Assembly: GCA_963738445.1 (NCBI GenBank)
Contig: CAVTWS010000011.1
Coordinates: 310,001-374,000 of the forward strand
Length of the DNA stretch: 64,000 bases
Direction of reading: 5' to 3'
From: CAVTWS01 sp963738445
Lineage (GTDB): Bacteria; Actinomycetota; Acidimicrobiia; Acidimicrobiales; SHLQ01
A program made the translations under genes and the position numbers. The notes beneath the pieces are model-generated. The model was not told the origin of the DNA, searched no databases, and saw nothing but the letters and a program-made list of their open reading frames with translations. Every line of letters starts with the position of its first letter. Position 1 is the stretch's first letter. Of this stretch, positions 52,765-61,484 are shown piece by piece.

Positions 52765-54219
52765 GTGGCTGCAGGAGCGCTGGATCTCGCCGTTCTCGGC
52801 CGCCGGGTTCGTCACGAGCGGAGGCGCGCCGACCTGACCCTCGGTGAGCTCGGCGAGAAGGTCGGCAAACCGGCCTCGTACCTGAGCCAGCTCGAGACGG
52901 GCAAGATCGAGCCCAAGCTGTCGGTCGTCAACGACCTGGCGCGGGCCCTCGATGTGACCCCGAGCGTGCTGCTCGACCCCGAGCCGCCCGACGAGCGGAG
53001 CCGGTTGGAGATCGAGCTCGACCGCCTCCAGGGCACCGCCGGATACCGGGCGCTGGGTCTGCCGCCCCTGAAGGTCGGCAAGCTGGCCGACGATGCGCTC
53101 GCCCACCTCGTGGCGCTGGCCCGCCACCTGCCCGAGACCCGCGGACCGGCGGGGCCCAGCCAGCGGGCCGGCGACCGGGCCCGCCTGGCCAACACGTTGC
53201 TGCGCGACGAGATGCGCGAGCGCAACAACTACTACCCCGAGATCGAATCGGCCGCCCGGCGGGTGCTCGCCGCAGTCGGCTACGCCGGGCACGGCCCGAT
53301 CTCCGAACGGCTCCTCCACGACATGGTGCGCCACTTCGGCTTCCGGGTCGAGCGGGTGCACGGCATGCCGCGGTCGGCGCGCTCGGTGACCGACCAGCGC
53401 GAACGGGTCATCTACATCCCGGCGAGGGACGATCTCCGGGTGCGCCAGGCGCGATCGGTCCTGCTGCAGACCCTCGGCCACTTCGCCCTCGACCACGAGA
53501 CCACCGCAGACTTCGGCGACTACCTCCGCCAGCGCATCGAGTCGAACTACTTCGCCGCCGCCGTGCTGGCGCCCGAGGCCCCCGTCGTCACCATGTTGCG
53601 CGATGCCAAGTCCCGCAACGACATCTCCATCGAGGACCTCAAGGAGACCTTCTACATCAGCTACGAGATGGCGGCCCACCGGTTGACGAACCTGGCCACC
53701 GAGTTCCTCGACATCCCGGTCCACTTCCTGCGGACCGACCCCGAAGGCGTCATCACCAAGGCCTACGAGAACGACGGCATCCCGTTCCCCGCCGCGCCCG
53801 ACGGCTCACTCGAGGGCGAGCGGGTCAGCCGCCTGTGGGGCGCCCGGCAAGCGTGGAACTCCACCGACTTCCTCGTGCACTACCAGTACACGCTCACCGA
53901 CTCCGGCGAGTACTGGTGCGTGTCGTACATCGAGACGGTGACCGGACTGCCCCACGCGGTCACGATGGGGTCCACGGCGCCGTGCGCCAAGTTCTTCCGG
54001 GGTGGTGACACCATCCGCCGGGTCGATGCCCGGAGCGACGTCACCCGGCCCGACCCCGACATGATCACCCGGTGGGAGGGCGTGGCGTGGCCCTCCGCGG
54101 CCGAGCGGAGCCACGTGCTCACCGCACTCCCGGCGGGCGACCGTCCGTTCTCGCCGTTCCCCGGCGTCGACCTCATCGATGTGTACCGCTTCCTCGACCG
54201 CCAGAACGGCCGCGGCTGA
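52765..54219 (+). CDS. ramB: RamB-like acetate-metabolism regulator
   Basis: 484 residues: an XRE helix-turn-helix (about 8-65, LTLGELGEKVGKPASYLSQLETGKIEPKLS), an ImmA/IrrE-like DUF955 region (about 150-290, with a degenerate protease motif LLQTLGHFALDHE) and a C-terminal DUF2083 sensor (about 300-480, CVSYIETVTGLPHAVTMGSTAPCAKFF). This is the ScfR/RamB layout. RamB represses aceA and aceB in Corynebacterium during growth on sugars, and the divergent location from aceBAK supports the same role. GTG 52765 has a strong GAGGAGG site. Confidence 0.88.
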   Translation: MAAGALDLAVLGRRVRHERRRADLTLGELGEKVGKPASYLSQLETGKIEPKLSVVNDLARALDVTPSVLLDPEPPDERSRLEIELDRLQGTAGYRALGLPPLKVGKLADDALAHLVALARHLPETRGPAGPSQRAGDRARLANTLLRDEMRERNNYYPEIESAARRVLAAVGYAGHGPISERLLHDMVRHFGFRVERVHGMPRSARSVTDQRERVIYIPARDDLRVRQARSVLLQTLGHFALDHETTADFGDYLRQRIESNYFAAAVLAPEAPVVTMLRDAKSRNDISIEDLKETFYISYEMAAHRLTNLATEFLDIPVHFLRTDPEGVITKAYENDGIPFPAAPDGSLEGERVSRLWGARQAWNSTDFLVHYQYTLTDSGEYWCVSYIETVTGLPHAVTMGSTAPCAKFFRGGDTIRRVDARSDVTRPDPDMITRWEGVAWPSAAERSHVLTALPAGDRPFSPFPGVDLIDVYRFLDRQNGRG

Positions 54220-54323
54220 CCGGTGCGGCTGCCCGGTGCGCCCGACCCGGTGCGCCTGACCCCGGTGCGCCTGACCCCGGTGCGCCTGACCCCGGTGCGC
54301 CTGACCCCGGTGCGCCTGACCTC
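54220..54323. repeat. 15-bp tandem repeat after ramB
   Basis: Five near-perfect copies of CCGGTGCGCCTGACC, with two degenerate copies before them, begin directly after the ramB stop, which itself sits at the edge of the first unit. In one frame the array encodes repeated VRLTP but has no start signal. It is non-coding and fills most of the space before the convergent GGDEF-EAL gene. It may be a minisatellite or a weak transcription-end structure. Confidence 0.8.
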
Positions 54324-54414
54324 CGCCTTCCCCGTACCCCCCAACCACACCAACTGGGTGGGTCGCGTACGCCGGGGAACGTACGTCACCCACCCAGAAC
54401 GATGGAGGGAGGGG

Positions 54415-56895
54415 TCAGACGGTGGCGGCGTGTTCGAGCAGCCACCGGTCGAGCCAGGCAGCGAACTCGAACGCGGGCAGGGGACGGGCGAAGTGATAGC
54501 CCTGCCCGAATCGGCATCCGAGCGCCACGAGCTTGTCGGCCGTCTCGGCGTCCTCGATCCCTTCGGCGACGACCTTGAACCCGAAGCTCTCGCCCATCAT
54601 CAACACGGAACGCACGATGACTTCGCTCTCGGCACTGAGCTCCATGATGAACTCCCGGTCGATCTTGGCTTCCGAGATCGGCAGTTGGCTGAGGTACGCG
54701 AGCGACGACTGACCCTGGCCGAAGTCGTCGATCGCCAAGCCGATACCGAGGCCCCGTAGGCGTCGCAGCACGGTCACCGAGCGGAGCCGGTCACCCATGA
54801 TCGCTCCTTCGGTGAGCTCCAGGCACAGGCTCTCCGGTGGCAGGTGACGCTCCCGCAGCATGCGGCCGACGTCCTCCACCAGACCGGGAGTGAGCAGGTC
54901 GCGGGGCGAGAGGTTGACCGACACCACAAGGTCGTGGCCGGCCCGGCGCCAGCTCGCGTTCTCGTCGAGGCTCTTCTCCAGCACGAGGCGGGTGAGGTCC
55001 TGGATCACGCCGGTCCGTTCCGCGATCGAGATGAAGCGGTCCGGCGGGATCCACCCGTGGCGGGGATGGAGCCAGCGCACGAGCGCCTCGGTGCCGATGA
55101 CCCGGTTCGTGACGAGGTCGATCTGGGGCTGGAAGTACACCTCGAGCGAGCGTTCGGCGATGGCGACCCGCAGCTCCCCCATGAGGGCGAGACGGTCCGT
55201 GCTGGTGTCGTCGCGATCGGGGTCGTACACCTCGATGACGGTGCGGTTCTCCTTGGCGATGTACATGGCGATGTCGGCGTAACGCAGCAGGGTCGTGGCA
55301 TCGACGCTGTGCTCGGGGGCGAGGGCGATGCCCACACTGGTGACGACATCGATGGGCAGCCCGGCCAGCGTGACCGACTGGCGCAGGGAGTCGACGATCG
55401 TGTGCGCCACGTCGAAGGCGCCGCTCATTTCGGCGCCGTGGATCATGACGGCGAACTCGTCGCCGCCCAGACGGGCCACGAGGTGGTTCTCGCCGACGGT
55501 GGCCGACAAGCGCTCGCCGATGATGCACAGCAGCTCGTCGCCGCGCTGGTGGCCCAGCGTGTCGTTCACGTCCTTGAAGTTGTCGAGGTCGAGGATCATG
55601 ACGGCGACGGTCTCGCCGGCAGTGGTCTCGGCTTCGAGGATCTCGCGGAACATGGTGCGGTTGGGCAGCCCGGTCAAGGCGTCATGGAGCGACATGTGCT
55701 CCTTGAGCCGAGCCTCCTCGCGCAGCCGCTCGACGAGAGCGCCGTTCTGCACCGACACGGCGGAGTGGGCGGCCAGGGTGGCCAGCAGGCGCTCGTCCTC
55801 GGGCTCGAATCGGCGCACGTCGCCGCGGCGATCGAGGACGATCACGGTCGCCACGTCGCCGTGTTCGATCGGGAACGACGCAGCCATGGCCTCCGTGGCA
55901 CCGAGCGTGGAGAGGAGCTCCGCATCGGCCTCGGGGTCGAGGTGACACGTGTTGGGCATGTCGGCGACGGCTCGTTCGTGGAGCCGTCGAGCTGCGTGCG
56001 AGTCATCGAGGGTGATGACGGCCATCGGGTCGGTGGACTCGACGAGGACCAGCCGCCGCGCCGTCGGCACGATGAGCAGGGCCCGCTCGGCGTGCAGCAA
56101 CTCTGTCGCTTGGTGCAACAAGGTCGGGATCAGCTCGTCGGCCACAACGGCGGTCGCCAACGACGCCGAGAACGCATGGAGCAGGGCGCGTTCCCGGTTC
56201 TGCCGAATCAGCCGTTCGTAGGCGCGGTAGCCCGCCACAAGGAGGGCGCCGATTGCGCCGAGTGGGAGCAGGCTCCAGGGTTCTGCATCCAACAGGGTTA
56301 GGACCAGAAGGCAAAACGCACCGTTGGCAGCCGTCATGAGCGCGTCGAAGGCGTAAGTCTGAATTCCACCTTGTTGTCCGGATTCGCCCGCGAGTCGGAT
56401 CGCCAGCGTCGCGACCGGCGTGGCCACCTGGCTTCCCAGTACGAGCGCCATGATGATCGGCAACCAGCGACTTGGCGACAACGAACCATACGCGTCGAAC
56501 AGCAACAGCAGATGGAGCGTCGTTGCGCCAACCAGCGACATGGCGGCGAGATTGACGAGCGTGAACTTACGCGAGCGTGTCGTGGTGAGTTCTGCGACCG
56601 CGGCTCCGACCAGATGGACAGCGAGTGCGTATCGCGGCGCAAGAAACCAGGTGGAGAGTACGAGCGGCGCGGTACCTGCGGCGAAGGCCACCGCGCCTCG
56701 GCCGAACTCAATCGTGAACTCGATCCGTTCGGCGACGATCACCATGGCGAGAAGCGCCAAGACCACTCCGGCCGACGTCGAATCGTCTCGTGACGGTAGC
56801 GCCAAGGAGGCGGCGAGCGCCACGACCGCGACCACGGCAGCGAGGCAGACGACAGGTCCAGCCCTCGTGCGCGTGCCAACCGCGGCATTGTCCAT
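54415..56895 (-). CDS. Membrane GAF-GGDEF-EAL cyclic-di-GMP enzyme
   Basis: 826 residues: about seven N-terminal membrane helices (about 15-235, MASE-like), a GAF-type sensor (about 255-395), GGDEF (about 405-560) with intact RLGGDEFAV, and EAL (about 575-815) with TEALVRW, VNLSPRDL, DDFGQGQSSLAYL and KIDREFI. Both cyclase and phosphodiesterase motifs look active, so it may be bifunctional. The inhibitory RxxD site before GGDEF is missing (GENH is found there). GGAG precedes ATG 56895. It is the only cyclic-di-GMP gene in the window. Confidence 0.9.
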   Translation of the reverse strand: MDNAAVGTRTRAGPVVCLAAVVAVVALAASLALPSRDDSTSAGVVLALLAMVIVAERIEFTIEFGRGAVAFAAGTAPLVLSTWFLAPRYALAVHLVGAAVAELTTTRSRKFTLVNLAAMSLVGATTLHLLLLFDAYGSLSPSRWLPIIMALVLGSQVATPVATLAIRLAGESGQQGGIQTYAFDALMTAANGAFCLLVLTLLDAEPWSLLPLGAIGALLVAGYRAYERLIRQNRERALLHAFSASLATAVVADELIPTLLHQATELLHAERALLIVPTARRLVLVESTDPMAVITLDDSHAARRLHERAVADMPNTCHLDPEADAELLSTLGATEAMAASFPIEHGDVATVIVLDRRGDVRRFEPEDERLLATLAAHSAVSVQNGALVERLREEARLKEHMSLHDALTGLPNRTMFREILEAETTAGETVAVMILDLDNFKDVNDTLGHQRGDELLCIIGERLSATVGENHLVARLGGDEFAVMIHGAEMSGAFDVAHTIVDSLRQSVTLAGLPIDVVTSVGIALAPEHSVDATTLLRYADIAMYIAKENRTVIEVYDPDRDDTSTDRLALMGELRVAIAERSLEVYFQPQIDLVTNRVIGTEALVRWLHPRHGWIPPDRFISIAERTGVIQDLTRLVLEKSLDENASWRRAGHDLVVSVNLSPRDLLTPGLVEDVGRMLRERHLPPESLCLELTEGAIMGDRLRSVTVLRRLRGLGIGLAIDDFGQGQSSLAYLSQLPISEAKIDREFIMELSAESEVIVRSVLMMGESFGFKVVAEGIEDAETADKLVALGCRFGQGYHFARPLPAFEFAAWLDRWLLEHAATV

Positions 56896-57013
56896 GTCAT
56901 GCTCCGACGTCGTCGACCTCGATCACCTGTCGGCAGGTGAAGGTGACTTCTGGAGAGATTCCCTGCGAGTGGTTCCTGCCGGGTGGCTAGACCTAGGCCG
57001 AATGACCTACTAA

Positions 57014-57039
57014 CCTTTCCAGTGCGATGCATTGGAAGG
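57014..57039 (+). promoter_or_regulatory. Hairpin covering the Shine-Dalgarno of a tiny reading frame
   Basis: CCTTTCCAGTGC pairs with GCATTGGAAGG around a GAT loop, with one bulge and one G-U pair. The right arm contains most of the GGAAGGAG ribosome-binding sequence of the six-codon frame at 57048, so folding would hide it. It resembles an RNA switch or small-RNA stem. Confidence 0.45.
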
Positions 57040-57047
57040 AGATCACG

Positions 57048-57068
57048 ATGGTCGTCAAAGCACGCTGA
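57048..57068 (+). CDS. Possible six-codon leader peptide MVVKAR
   Basis: ATG at 57048 is preceded by the very strong GGAAGGAGATCACG and followed by GTCGTCAAAGCACGCTGA. No larger plus-strand gene follows: a terminator hairpin begins 10 nt later and the next gene is on the other strand. Either this is a translated micro-gene or a small RNA that happens to carry a ribosome site. Low confidence as a protein. Confidence 0.3.
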   Translation: MVVKAR

Positions 57069-57078
57069 AATATCCTGG

Positions 57079-57106
57079 AGAGAGCGGGGCTTCGGCCCCG
57101 CTCTCT
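57079..57106. terminator. Strong hairpin terminator with TTCG loop
   Basis: AGAGAGCGGGGC and GCCCCGCTCTCT form a perfect 12-bp stem with a TTCG tetraloop. The U-tract is poor on both sides. It can end the short plus-strand transcript above and also the uridine kinase transcript, whose stop lies 27 bp away on the other strand. Confidence 0.8.
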
Positions 57107-57132
57107 TCGCGTCCGGGTTCGTCGCGCCGGGG

Positions 57133-57747
57133 TCAGATCGCGGCGAGTGACCCTCGGGCGAGGGCGGCCAGGTCCGCGGCCACCGAGGCGTAGGGCTCGC
57201 CCATCGGCACCACGCGGTGGGCGTGGACGATCGACGGTTGCACGTAGGCGTCGTGCATCGGGGCCACCGTCCCGGCGAACTGGCGGGCGACGTCTTCCGG
57301 TGTGCGGCCGCGCTCGTTCACGTCACGTTCACGTCGCCGCTCGAACCGGACCGGCTCGGGCACGTCGATGAACACTCGATGATGGAGCTTCTGCACGATC
57401 GTGGGGAACGCGTACAGGAGGATGCCGTCGACCACGATCACCGGCGCCGGACCGACCGGGGTCGGGGGGCCGGTCCGGGTGTAGGCGGCGAAGTCGTATC
57501 CGGGAACGTCGACCCCGAACCCGTCGACCAGCCGGTCCAAGTGCTCGACGAACAGCTCGTGATCCAGCGAATCGGGATGATCGAAGTTCATCCCAGTGCG
57601 CGCGGCGTGATCCAGGTGGCCGAGATCGCGGTAGTAGGCGTCGAACGAGAGTTGACAGGCCTCCGGTAGCCGTTCCAGCAGCAACGACGCGAGGGTCGAC
57701 TTGCCTGATCCGCTCCCGCCCGCGATGCCGATGACCAACGTCTGCAC
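57133..57747 (-). CDS. udk: Uridine kinase
   Basis: 204 residues (E. coli Udk 213). The P-loop IAGGSGSGKST is at residues 8-18, SFDAYYRDLGHLD follows with the substrate aspartate, then NFDHPDSLDHELFVEHLDRL, VIVVDGILLY (Walker B) and RRERDVNERGRTPEDV in the lid. It phosphorylates uridine and cytidine in pyrimidine salvage. GTG 57747 has AAGGTGG upstream; the longer open frame upstream is unconserved. Single-gene unit. Confidence 0.85.
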   Translation of the reverse strand: MQTLVIGIAGGSGSGKSTLASLLLERLPEACQLSFDAYYRDLGHLDHAARTGMNFDHPDSLDHELFVEHLDRLVDGFGVDVPGYDFAAYTRTGPPTPVGPAPVIVVDGILLYAFPTIVQKLHHRVFIDVPEPVRFERRRERDVNERGRTPEDVARQFAGTVAPMHDAYVQPSIVHAHRVVPMGEPYASVAADLAALARGSLAAI

Positions 57748-57891
57748 GGATGGCCACCTTACTGGCCCCGTCACCGACGATTCACAGGTGGGGCCCAACG
57801 GACTGGTCGCGATGAGCCGTACGCACCTGCTGAACGCGCGGCCCGTTCGGTACACCGGAGGGAGCCGCAACTCTCAGGTCTGGAGCGCGCC

Positions 57892-60489
57892 GTGTCCTCA
57901 CTTACCCTTCATCGTCGTGAACGCAATCGGTGGGCCGCTACCGCGGGCCTCGTGCTCGTCGCGTTGACCGTCGGTTTCCTCGGACTCCGGCCGGCATTGG
58001 CCACCTCCGGCAACGCCTCGTGCACCGTGGTCATCGATGCCTCCACCGACACGGCCGAATGGCAATGGTCGGGCGTCGTGATGGGGGCCGGTGTCGTCGG
58101 CTTCGTGACCGACAACTACGGCAACAACGTCACCGTCGACACCGACGGCCCCGACGACGTGATGGGCTACGGGCCCTCCGGCACCTGGGCCTCCACCGCT
58201 CCTGTGGCCGCCGGCGCCACCGCCTTCGGCATCTGGGTCGACCGGGCGCTCGGCGGCGGCGCCCTGGATTGCACGACCATCGGCGGTGGCGACAACGGTA
58301 CCGGCGGGGAGTCCACCACGACCACGGTGGAAGAGACCACGACGACAGTCGCGGAGACCACGACAACGGTCGCGGAGACCACGACGACGGTCGAGGAGAC
58401 GACGACGACGGTGGCCGAGACCACCACGACGATCGAGGAGACGACGACGACGGTGGCCGAGACCACCACGACGATCGAGGACACCACGACGACCGTTCCC
58501 GGCGAGGCGAACCTGTCGGGCACCCTGGACATCGACTGCGAGACGCTGGAGCTCGTCCTCCGAGTCGTCAACGACGGCACTGCGACGGGCGACGCCACGC
58601 TGACGGTGAACGGTGCAGGCACGGTGCTGACCGCCGGCCCCGGCGAGACCGTCGAGCGACGGGTGGCGATCACCGCCGGCTCGTCCGTCACCGCGTCACT
58701 CGCCGCGGCCGACGGTGCTGTGCTCGCTCAGGTGTCGGCCGAAACCGCCTGCCAGGACAACCCCGGCGACCTGGACGCGTCGGTCGTGCTCGACTGCAGC
58801 GCCGATGAGGTCCGGATCACCGTCGTCAACAACGGCAACCAAGACGAGACAGTCGCGGTGTCGGTCAACGGAGTCGGCGTCGACGTCGCCGTACCTGCGG
58901 GTTCGTCGACCGACCATGTCGAAGCGATCGTGACGGGAGCGTCGCTGCAGGTGTCGGTTACGTCCGCCGGCGGTCGGGTCCTGCTCAGCGAGCAGTGGAC
59001 GGACGCCTGCGCCGAGCCGCGCCCTGAGCTGTCGGCCGTGATCGTCGTCGATTGCGACTCCGCCGAAGCCGTCATCACCATCCGCAATTCCGGCACCGCG
59101 GCCGGTGTGGCTGGGTATGACGTGAACGGAACCACGTCCGTGGTTCGGGTCGAGCCCGGTACCACCGAGATCGTGCGGCTCCCGATCGTGGGCGCCGATC
59201 CGCTCGACATCGCGGTGTGGGCGGGCGATGTGTCACTGGCTCGGGAGGTTCGCCCGGTCGCCTGCGATCAACCGGAGCCCGAGCTCGGGGCCACCGCCGC
59301 CATCGACTGCGGCGCCGGGACGGTGATCGTGACGGTCATCAACGCCGGTGACGTCGAGGGTGCAGTCACGGTCGCCATCAACGGCCTGCCCCAGAACGTG
59401 ATCGTCAGCGCCGGCCAGTCGATCGTGATCACCGAATCGATCACCGTGGGCGACGCCGTGCCGGTGCTCGTCATCAGCGACGGGGCGACGATCCTCCAAC
59501 AGGTCCTCGACGCCAACTGCGCCGAGCACCAGCCGGACCTGTCGGCGTCCGCCGCGATCGATTGCAACCGCGGGAACGTCGTCGTCACCATCGTGAACGA
59601 CGGCGACCGTTCGGGCAGCGTCGACATCACCTTGGACGGCTCGGTCAGCGTCGTCGAGGTCGATGCCGGTGCCACGGTCCTCTGGAGTCGGCCGGTGGCA
59701 CCCGGGGCGGACGTCGCCCTTCGGGTGAGTCACCAGACCGAGGTGCTCGTCTCGCTCGACCAGTCCGACGTGTGCCGGCCCGCCGGTCCGATCCTGACGG
59801 CGGACATCGTGCTCGACTGCACCAACCTCTCCGTCGTCGTCACCATCACCAACGCGGGCGACCAGCCGGGCGACGCCACGGTCACCATCGGTGGGCAGCC
59901 CACCGTGGTGTCGGTGCCCGCCCAATCCCGGGTCGTGCGGACCGCACCCGTAGCCGAGGATGCCTCGGTGACCGCATCGGTGGCGGTCGGGGGGACGACC
60001 ATCCGGTCCGTCACCCTGACTGCCGACTGCCGCCCGAACACGACGACAGCCCCGGGGCCGACGGCGTCGATCGTTCGGAGTTGTGATCGAGCCGACGCCG
60101 TCATCCAGATCGGCAACGGTGGAACCGCCGACGCCCAGTTCCAGATCATGGTGAACGGTGTCGCTCGTTCGGAGACCCTGGCTCCCGGCCAGTTCCGGAG
60201 CATCTCGATCCCGCTGGTCGAGGACACGCGTTACGAGATCTCGGTGAACGCCGGGACCTCCTCGATCCTGGCCAGTTCGACGTTCGTGAATGACTGCGCC
60301 AACGTGCTCGACCAGACGAGCGGTCGGGCCGTTCCGTCGACGCCCACCGCGTCGGGTTACCAGACCTACAACCTGGCCCACACCGGCGTCGATGCTGCGA
60401 CCCTCGTCGCCGCCGGGCTCGCCCTCGTCACCGCTGGTGGTCTGGCCCTCAGCGCCGCCGGCCTGCGCCGACGCCGCCTGGCCCTCTGA
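57892..60489 (+). CDS. Cell-wall-anchored repeat protein with LAxTG sorting signal
   Basis: 865 residues. A signal peptide (about 1-37, hydrophobic AATAGLVLVALTVGFLGL, cut after ALA) is followed by a globular part with one cysteine pair (about 44-140). Then come nine TTTTVxE heptads (about 140-203) and seven tandem beta-sandwich-like repeats of about 81 residues (about 206-790), each opening with a DC or SC motif and closing on another cysteine. The end is LAHTG, a membrane helix (AATLVAAGLALVTAGGLALSAAG) and RRRR. LAxTG is the class E sortase motif of high-GC Gram-positives. It is probably a long disulfide-stabilised surface stalk or adhesin. Confidence 0.82.
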   Translation: MSSLTLHRRERNRWAATAGLVLVALTVGFLGLRPALATSGNASCTVVIDASTDTAEWQWSGVVMGAGVVGFVTDNYGNNVTVDTDGPDDVMGYGPSGTWASTAPVAAGATAFGIWVDRALGGGALDCTTIGGGDNGTGGESTTTTVEETTTTVAETTTTVAETTTTVEETTTTVAETTTTIEETTTTVAETTTTIEDTTTTVPGEANLSGTLDIDCETLELVLRVVNDGTATGDATLTVNGAGTVLTAGPGETVERRVAITAGSSVTASLAAADGAVLAQVSAETACQDNPGDLDASVVLDCSADEVRITVVNNGNQDETVAVSVNGVGVDVAVPAGSSTDHVEAIVTGASLQVSVTSAGGRVLLSEQWTDACAEPRPELSAVIVVDCDSAEAVITIRNSGTAAGVAGYDVNGTTSVVRVEPGTTEIVRLPIVGADPLDIAVWAGDVSLAREVRPVACDQPEPELGATAAIDCGAGTVIVTVINAGDVEGAVTVAINGLPQNVIVSAGQSIVITESITVGDAVPVLVISDGATILQQVLDANCAEHQPDLSASAAIDCNRGNVVVTIVNDGDRSGSVDITLDGSVSVVEVDAGATVLWSRPVAPGADVALRVSHQTEVLVSLDQSDVCRPAGPILTADIVLDCTNLSVVVTITNAGDQPGDATVTIGGQPTVVSVPAQSRVVRTAPVAEDASVTASVAVGGTTIRSVTLTADCRPNTTTAPGPTASIVRSCDRADAVIQIGNGGTADAQFQIMVNGVARSETLAPGQFRSISIPLVEDTRYEISVNAGTSSILASSTFVNDCANVLDQTSGRAVPSTPTASGYQTYNLAHTGVDAATLVAAGLALVTAGGLALSAAGLRRRRLAL
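58309..58498 (+). repeat. Nine 21-bp repeats encoding TTTTVxE heptads
   Basis: Units of the form ACCACGACGACNGTCGNGGAG encode TTTTVEE, TTTTVAE, TTTTIEE and variants. The product is a stiff, probably O-glycosylated Thr-rich stalk within the surface protein. Copy number is likely to vary between strains. It is not a CRISPR array. Confidence 0.85.
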
Positions 60490-60532
60490 CGTCGACTCGC
60501 TGATCCGGATCCCCGCCGGGCGGCGCGGCCTC

Positions 60533-61294
60533 TTACACGAGGCCGGGGCGCATGAGCGCCTCGGCCCCGCCGTCCACGAACAGCACGTGGCCGTGCACGA
60601 ACACGGCGTCGGGTCCGAGGAGGAAGCAGACGGCTCCGGCGATCTCGTCGGCCGTGCCCTCGTAGGCGATGCCCGTCGGCAACATCTCCACGCCCGGCCC
60701 CATCGGCGACGCCATGATGCGAGCGAGCATCGGTGTCGCCATGCGACCCGGAGCGACGGCGTTCAGTCGAACGCCGGCGGCGGCCCACGACGGGGTGCGC
60801 TCCCGGACGGCTAGCGCGAGGGCGCGTTTGGTCGAGCTGTAGGCGGCGACGGAGTCGCAGGTCGTCGCCCGCGCCGCGTCCTCGTCGCCCGCGTGCAGCA
60901 GGCTCACGAGGCCGTCGTCGCCGCCGGTGACGGCGCCGATGCTCGAGATCGCGACAGCGGCGGCCCAATGCCCTCGAGCGAGGGCCGGGAGCAGAGCGTC
61001 GAGCATGTGCAGGGCGCCAAACCAGTTGACCGACACGATCGCCGCCGGGTCCGGGGATTCCGGCCCGAGCGCTGCGCAGGACACGACCCCGTCGAGCGCG
61101 CCCGCGCTGCGGTCGAGCGCGTCGTCCACGGCCTGAACCCGCCCCGCTTCCGTGCCGAGGTCGGCGACCAGGTCCACGCCATCCGCGGGGGTGACGTCGA
61201 TGCCGATCACCTGGCGTCCTGCGTCCCGGAGACGTCGGGCGGTCGCCGCTCCCAACCCTGAAGCCGATCCGGTGACCACGATGGGGTTCGTCAT
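60533..61294 (-). CDS. 3-alpha-hydroxysteroid dehydrogenase/carbonyl reductase-like SDR
   Basis: 253 residues. The sequence follows Comamonas 3-alpha-HSD closely in pattern: PIVVTGSASGLGAATARRL, VIGIDV, DLGTEAGRVQAVDDAL, VSVNWFGALHMLDALLPALARGH, AVAISSIG, YSSTKRAL (catalytic YxxxK), GVRLNAVAPG and VHGHVLFVDGGAEALMRP. The GxxxGxG motif is intact. Oxidation of a 3-alpha-hydroxyl on a steroid or related ring is probable, which fits the catabolic cluster at 1-30 kb, although the gene is separate from it. It is convergent with the surface protein. Confidence 0.8.
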   Translation of the reverse strand: MTNPIVVTGSASGLGAATARRLRDAGRQVIGIDVTPADGVDLVADLGTEAGRVQAVDDALDRSAGALDGVVSCAALGPESPDPAAIVSVNWFGALHMLDALLPALARGHWAAAVAISSIGAVTGGDDGLVSLLHAGDEDAARATTCDSVAAYSSTKRALALAVRERTPSWAAAGVRLNAVAPGRMATPMLARIMASPMGPGVEMLPTGIAYEGTADEIAGAVCFLLGPDAVFVHGHVLFVDGGAEALMRPGLV

Positions 61295-61484
61295 GGGCGG
61301 TCACCGTAGCGGTGTCGCCTCGACGGGTGCGTACCTCGGCGCGTACCGGGGAGCGGTAGAGCGCGCTCAAGCGCGGGCCGGCGGAGGTCGATAACGAGGG
61401 AGAACGGTTCTGCCCCCCATCGAACGGCGGGAACCGAACGAGGTGCTGCGGGCGTATCACCGACACGACCACGAGGCCGGACCG

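Noticed and set aside
54220..54323. Possible CRISPR array
   Set aside because: Units are 15 bp, directly abutting and without spacers; it is a simple tandem repeat. The same reasoning excludes 58309-58498 and 21597-21658.
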